Shown: piece after piece, positions 62,387-64,000 of the stretch
Numbering within the stretch: position 1 is the first letter of the stretch
Layout of the letters: every line of letters starts with the position of its first letter
Assembly (NCBI GenBank): GCA_918797485.1
Contig: CAKKNE010000003.1
Span: forward strand, 1,922,001 to 1,986,000
Direction of reading: 5' to 3'
Length of the DNA: 64,000 nucleotides
DNA from: Pelagomonas calceolata
Lineage: Eukaryota > Sar > Pelagophyceae > Pelagomonadales > Pelagomonadaceae
The notes under the pieces: generated by a model
Seen by the model: the letters and a program-made list of their open reading frames with translations, nothing else
What the model was told of the DNA's origin: nothing
Database searches by the model: none
Position numbers and translations under genes: made by a program

Positions 62387-63367
62387 ATGCGTAGCATCGC
62401 GGTCGCCGCAGCAATCCTCGCGCGATGTCTCGCCGACGACGCAGTCAACGTATCGCGTGTCGCGGCCTGGGCGCTGCAGCGCCGGGAAGAACGCATTAGG
62501 CGCTGGCTGCCCTCTCAGCCGTTCAATCGCACCGGATTCCGCCTCGTGCCCGTCCCTCCGAAGCTCGAGCGCGGCTTTTTGCTGGTCGCGACGAAGTCGC
62601 CCGTCGAACGCCTCCGCCGCAACGAGTCGACCAACGACAACCTCGGGGCTATACTGAGGGACGTGTGCGCCACGCCGTACCCCGCTCGCTTAGTCGTGAG
62701 GACGCCGTCGGAGAAGGCGCGCGCCGAGCGATTTCGGCCCTGCCCCAAGATCGAGATCGTGGCCCTCGAGGCGACGGACGCGCCGATGGAAAGGCTGGCG
62801 CGCGCGACGTCGCTGCGGCTGTTCAAGGTCGGCGCGCTGGCCGCGAATCTACCCTTGTACAAAGACGGCACCTTGTATCTCGACAACGACATAGCCATTC
62901 GACGGGACCGCGCGGACGTGCTGATGGGTTTATTTGATGAAGTGCGGAAGCGGCACAAGGCGCTGGGCGTCACGAAGAGTCATCTCTGCATTCCGCGGGG
63001 CCACTGGACGTCCGAGGTGCCGCCGGGCTACTGCGAGCGGAACGGTGGCATACTCTTCTTCAGTGCGGCAAATCGGTCCGCGGCGCTGGCACGAGAATGG
63101 CTCGAGGAGATGCGGCAAGGCACGTCCAAGGACGGCCGAGACCAGATGCCGTTGCGCAAGGTGCTCTGGCGCCACCGCGACGACGAGGTGTTTGACCTAC
63201 CCGTAGGGATCCAGTGCGGCCCGTACTGCGACCCTTGCAGTACCGACGACCCCCCCTTACTCTGGCACACGAAGCGCATAGACCGAGTGAGATGGGCGCA
63301 GAAGATGCTTTTGAAATCAAGGCGCAAGGGCGTGAGCGCGCGATCCGTGTGCGGCTTCCAGCCATAG
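62387..63367 (+). CDS. GT-A type glycosyltransferase, secreted or Golgi
   Basis: 326 residues. A short signal peptide (MRSIAVAAAILARCLADDA) leads to a GT-A nucleotide-sugar domain: KDGTLYLDNDIAIRRDRADV has the DxD metal motif (DND), and CERNGGILFFSAANRSAALA with REWLEEM matches the GGxLFF region of nucleotide-diphospho-sugar transferases. A C-terminal Cys cluster (CGPYCDPCS) and WHTKRIDRVRW follow. It probably adds a sugar to a glycoprotein or polysaccharide in the Golgi lumen. It resembles the GT8 gene at 1-888 in plan but not closely in sequence. Confidence 0.7.
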   Translation: MRSIAVAAAILARCLADDAVNVSRVAAWALQRREERIRRWLPSQPFNRTGFRLVPVPPKLERGFLLVATKSPVERLRRNESTNDNLGAILRDVCATPYPARLVVRTPSEKARAERFRPCPKIEIVALEATDAPMERLARATSLRLFKVGALAANLPLYKDGTLYLDNDIAIRRDRADVLMGLFDEVRKRHKALGVTKSHLCIPRGHWTSEVPPGYCERNGGILFFSAANRSAALAREWLEEMRQGTSKDGRDQMPLRKVLWRHRDDEVFDLPVGIQCGPYCDPCSTDDPPLLWHTKRIDRVRWAQKMLLKSRRKGVSARSVCGFQP

Positions 63368-63376
63368 TTAAATGTT

Positions 63377-64000
63377 TTAAATCTTACTAGGACCCTCCTT
63401 GACGAGGATGAAAACGTTGCCGCGGTCGCCACGCGAGATCCGCATCTCGTCGTCGAGGTAGGTCGTCGTCAGCACGCCCCGCGCGCTCTTCGGCGCCGGC
63501 AATTTCAGCCAACCAATCCCGAACCGCTTGAAGATGACATCTACCGTCGCGCCGTCATCCCGCGGCTCGAGCTTCGCCCTCACAGAATTCCGCAGCAATC
63601 CGCCTAACACCCACTCCTCGTTCTTCGCCGTGAGCTTTCCCGCGTTAATGTCCTGCAGGATGCGTCGACGCGGCCGGAACGGCCTCATGCGGCGCGTGCC
63701 CAGGATCGATTCGGAGGTCGTGAAGACCAAGCGCCACCGCCCGGAGAGCAGCGGCGACTCGTTCGGTTTCGGCGTGGGGTTTTCTTTTTCGAGCGCCTCC
63801 ACGTGACTGAGCACCGCACCCCGACGCTTTTCGTCCCGGCCTTGCCTTGCCTCTCGCGCCTCTGCGATAAGGCGAATGCGCGGCCCGGCGCAGCCCAATT
63901 TTCGGAACTCCTCGTCGCTCGCATTCAATACCTCGCATAGGTCCACGTCGTCCTCGACGGTCGCGTGCAGGCGCGTCGCGCATCTCCTTGGTGTCGGTGC
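63377..64000 (-). CDS. PAP/fibrillin-type plastid lipid-associated protein, 5' end outside window
   Basis: The frame is open to the right edge, so the start (and any plastid presequence) lies outside; the first in-frame codon that could start inside is a GTG at 63946. The fibrillin signature is clear: LSGRWRLVFTTSESILGTRR, RRRILQDINAGKLTAKNEEW, NSVRAKLEPRDDGATVDVIF, and the ending TTYLDDEMRISRGDRGNVFI with LVKE. Plastid fibrillins bind lipids in plastoglobules and thylakoids. The stop is 10 bases from the convergent glycosyltransferase stop. Confidence 0.85.
   Translation of the reverse strand, partial: APTPRRCATRLHATVEDDVDLCEVLNASDEEFRKLGCAGPRIRLIAEAREARQGRDEKRRGAVLSHVEALEKENPTPKPNESPLLSGRWRLVFTTSESILGTRRMRPFRPRRRILQDINAGKLTAKNEEWVLGGLLRNSVRAKLEPRDDGATVDVIFKRFGIGWLKLPAPKSARGVLTTTYLDDEMRISRGDRGNVFILVKEGPSKI

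Overview
This looks like nuclear DNA of a photosynthetic stramenopile, most likely a pelagophyte close to Aureococcus. The sequence is GC-rich and gene-dense, with short intergenic gaps and mostly intronless eukaryotic genes (TFIID subunit, cytosolic-type arginyl-tRNA synthetase, DDX49-type helicase, NLR-like receptor, EF-hand proteins). Several predicted plastid proteins carry the signal peptide plus 'ASAFAP'-like cleavage motif of secondary red plastids (ANAF|VAP in a glutaredoxin, AAAF in a DUF3119-like protein, QALAP in a putative lumen protein). Fragments of TPR and ankyrin families and transposon-derived introns (introners) fit the same group. The assignment is inference; no marker gene fixes the species.

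Layout. 1-7.1 kb: GT8 glycosyltransferase (cut by the window edge), TAF8-like protein, plastid glutaredoxin, a TPR gene fragment, a putative lumen protein, a RING protein and a WD40 protein. 7.3-13.4 kb: membrane sulfotransferase, EF-hand protein, an unknown helical protein split by an introner, and two tandem membrane SET-domain genes, only one of which has an intron. 13.4-18 kb: ArgRS, DUF3119-like plastid protein and a KAP-type fragment. 18-24.5 kb: a 2,137-residue NACHT-LRR protein. 25-31.7 kb: a cyclic-nucleotide-type ion channel, a secreted FG-GAP repeat protein built from a tandemly copied exon-intron unit, and a methyltransferase. 32-46.4 kb: GH95-type glycosidase, two truncated gene fragments meeting at one point, PH-PX-EDR2 protein, SEL1-like protein, F-box-like protein, VTT membrane protein, an unknown protein and an STI1-repeat protein with a 76-bp introner. 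47-64 kb: IQ-WW protein, ankyrin protein, DEAD helicase, EF-hand polytopic protein, a JmjC/zinc-ribbon pair, J-domain protein, membrane protein, repeated winged-helix-like protein, thioredoxin, putative lumen protein, a second glycosyltransferase and a fibrillin-like plastid protein (cut by the right edge).

The genes do not form one pathway. The shared structure lies between and inside them. First, an imperfect palindrome with inverted GCTAGYG arms and an internal TCTTAC sits in 12 of 14 divergent gene pairs, which makes it a candidate bidirectional promoter element. A second motif, AAAACGGGTTTT, sits upstream of four genes that lack the palindrome. Second, several introns look like one family of short terminal-inverted-repeat elements that supply the 3' splice site, while the target duplication supplies the 5' GT. 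Third, the FG-GAP gene has seven introns at the same place in seven repeats, six of them with apparent GC donors.

No rRNA, tRNA, CRISPR array, autonomous transposon or viral element was recognised by eye.
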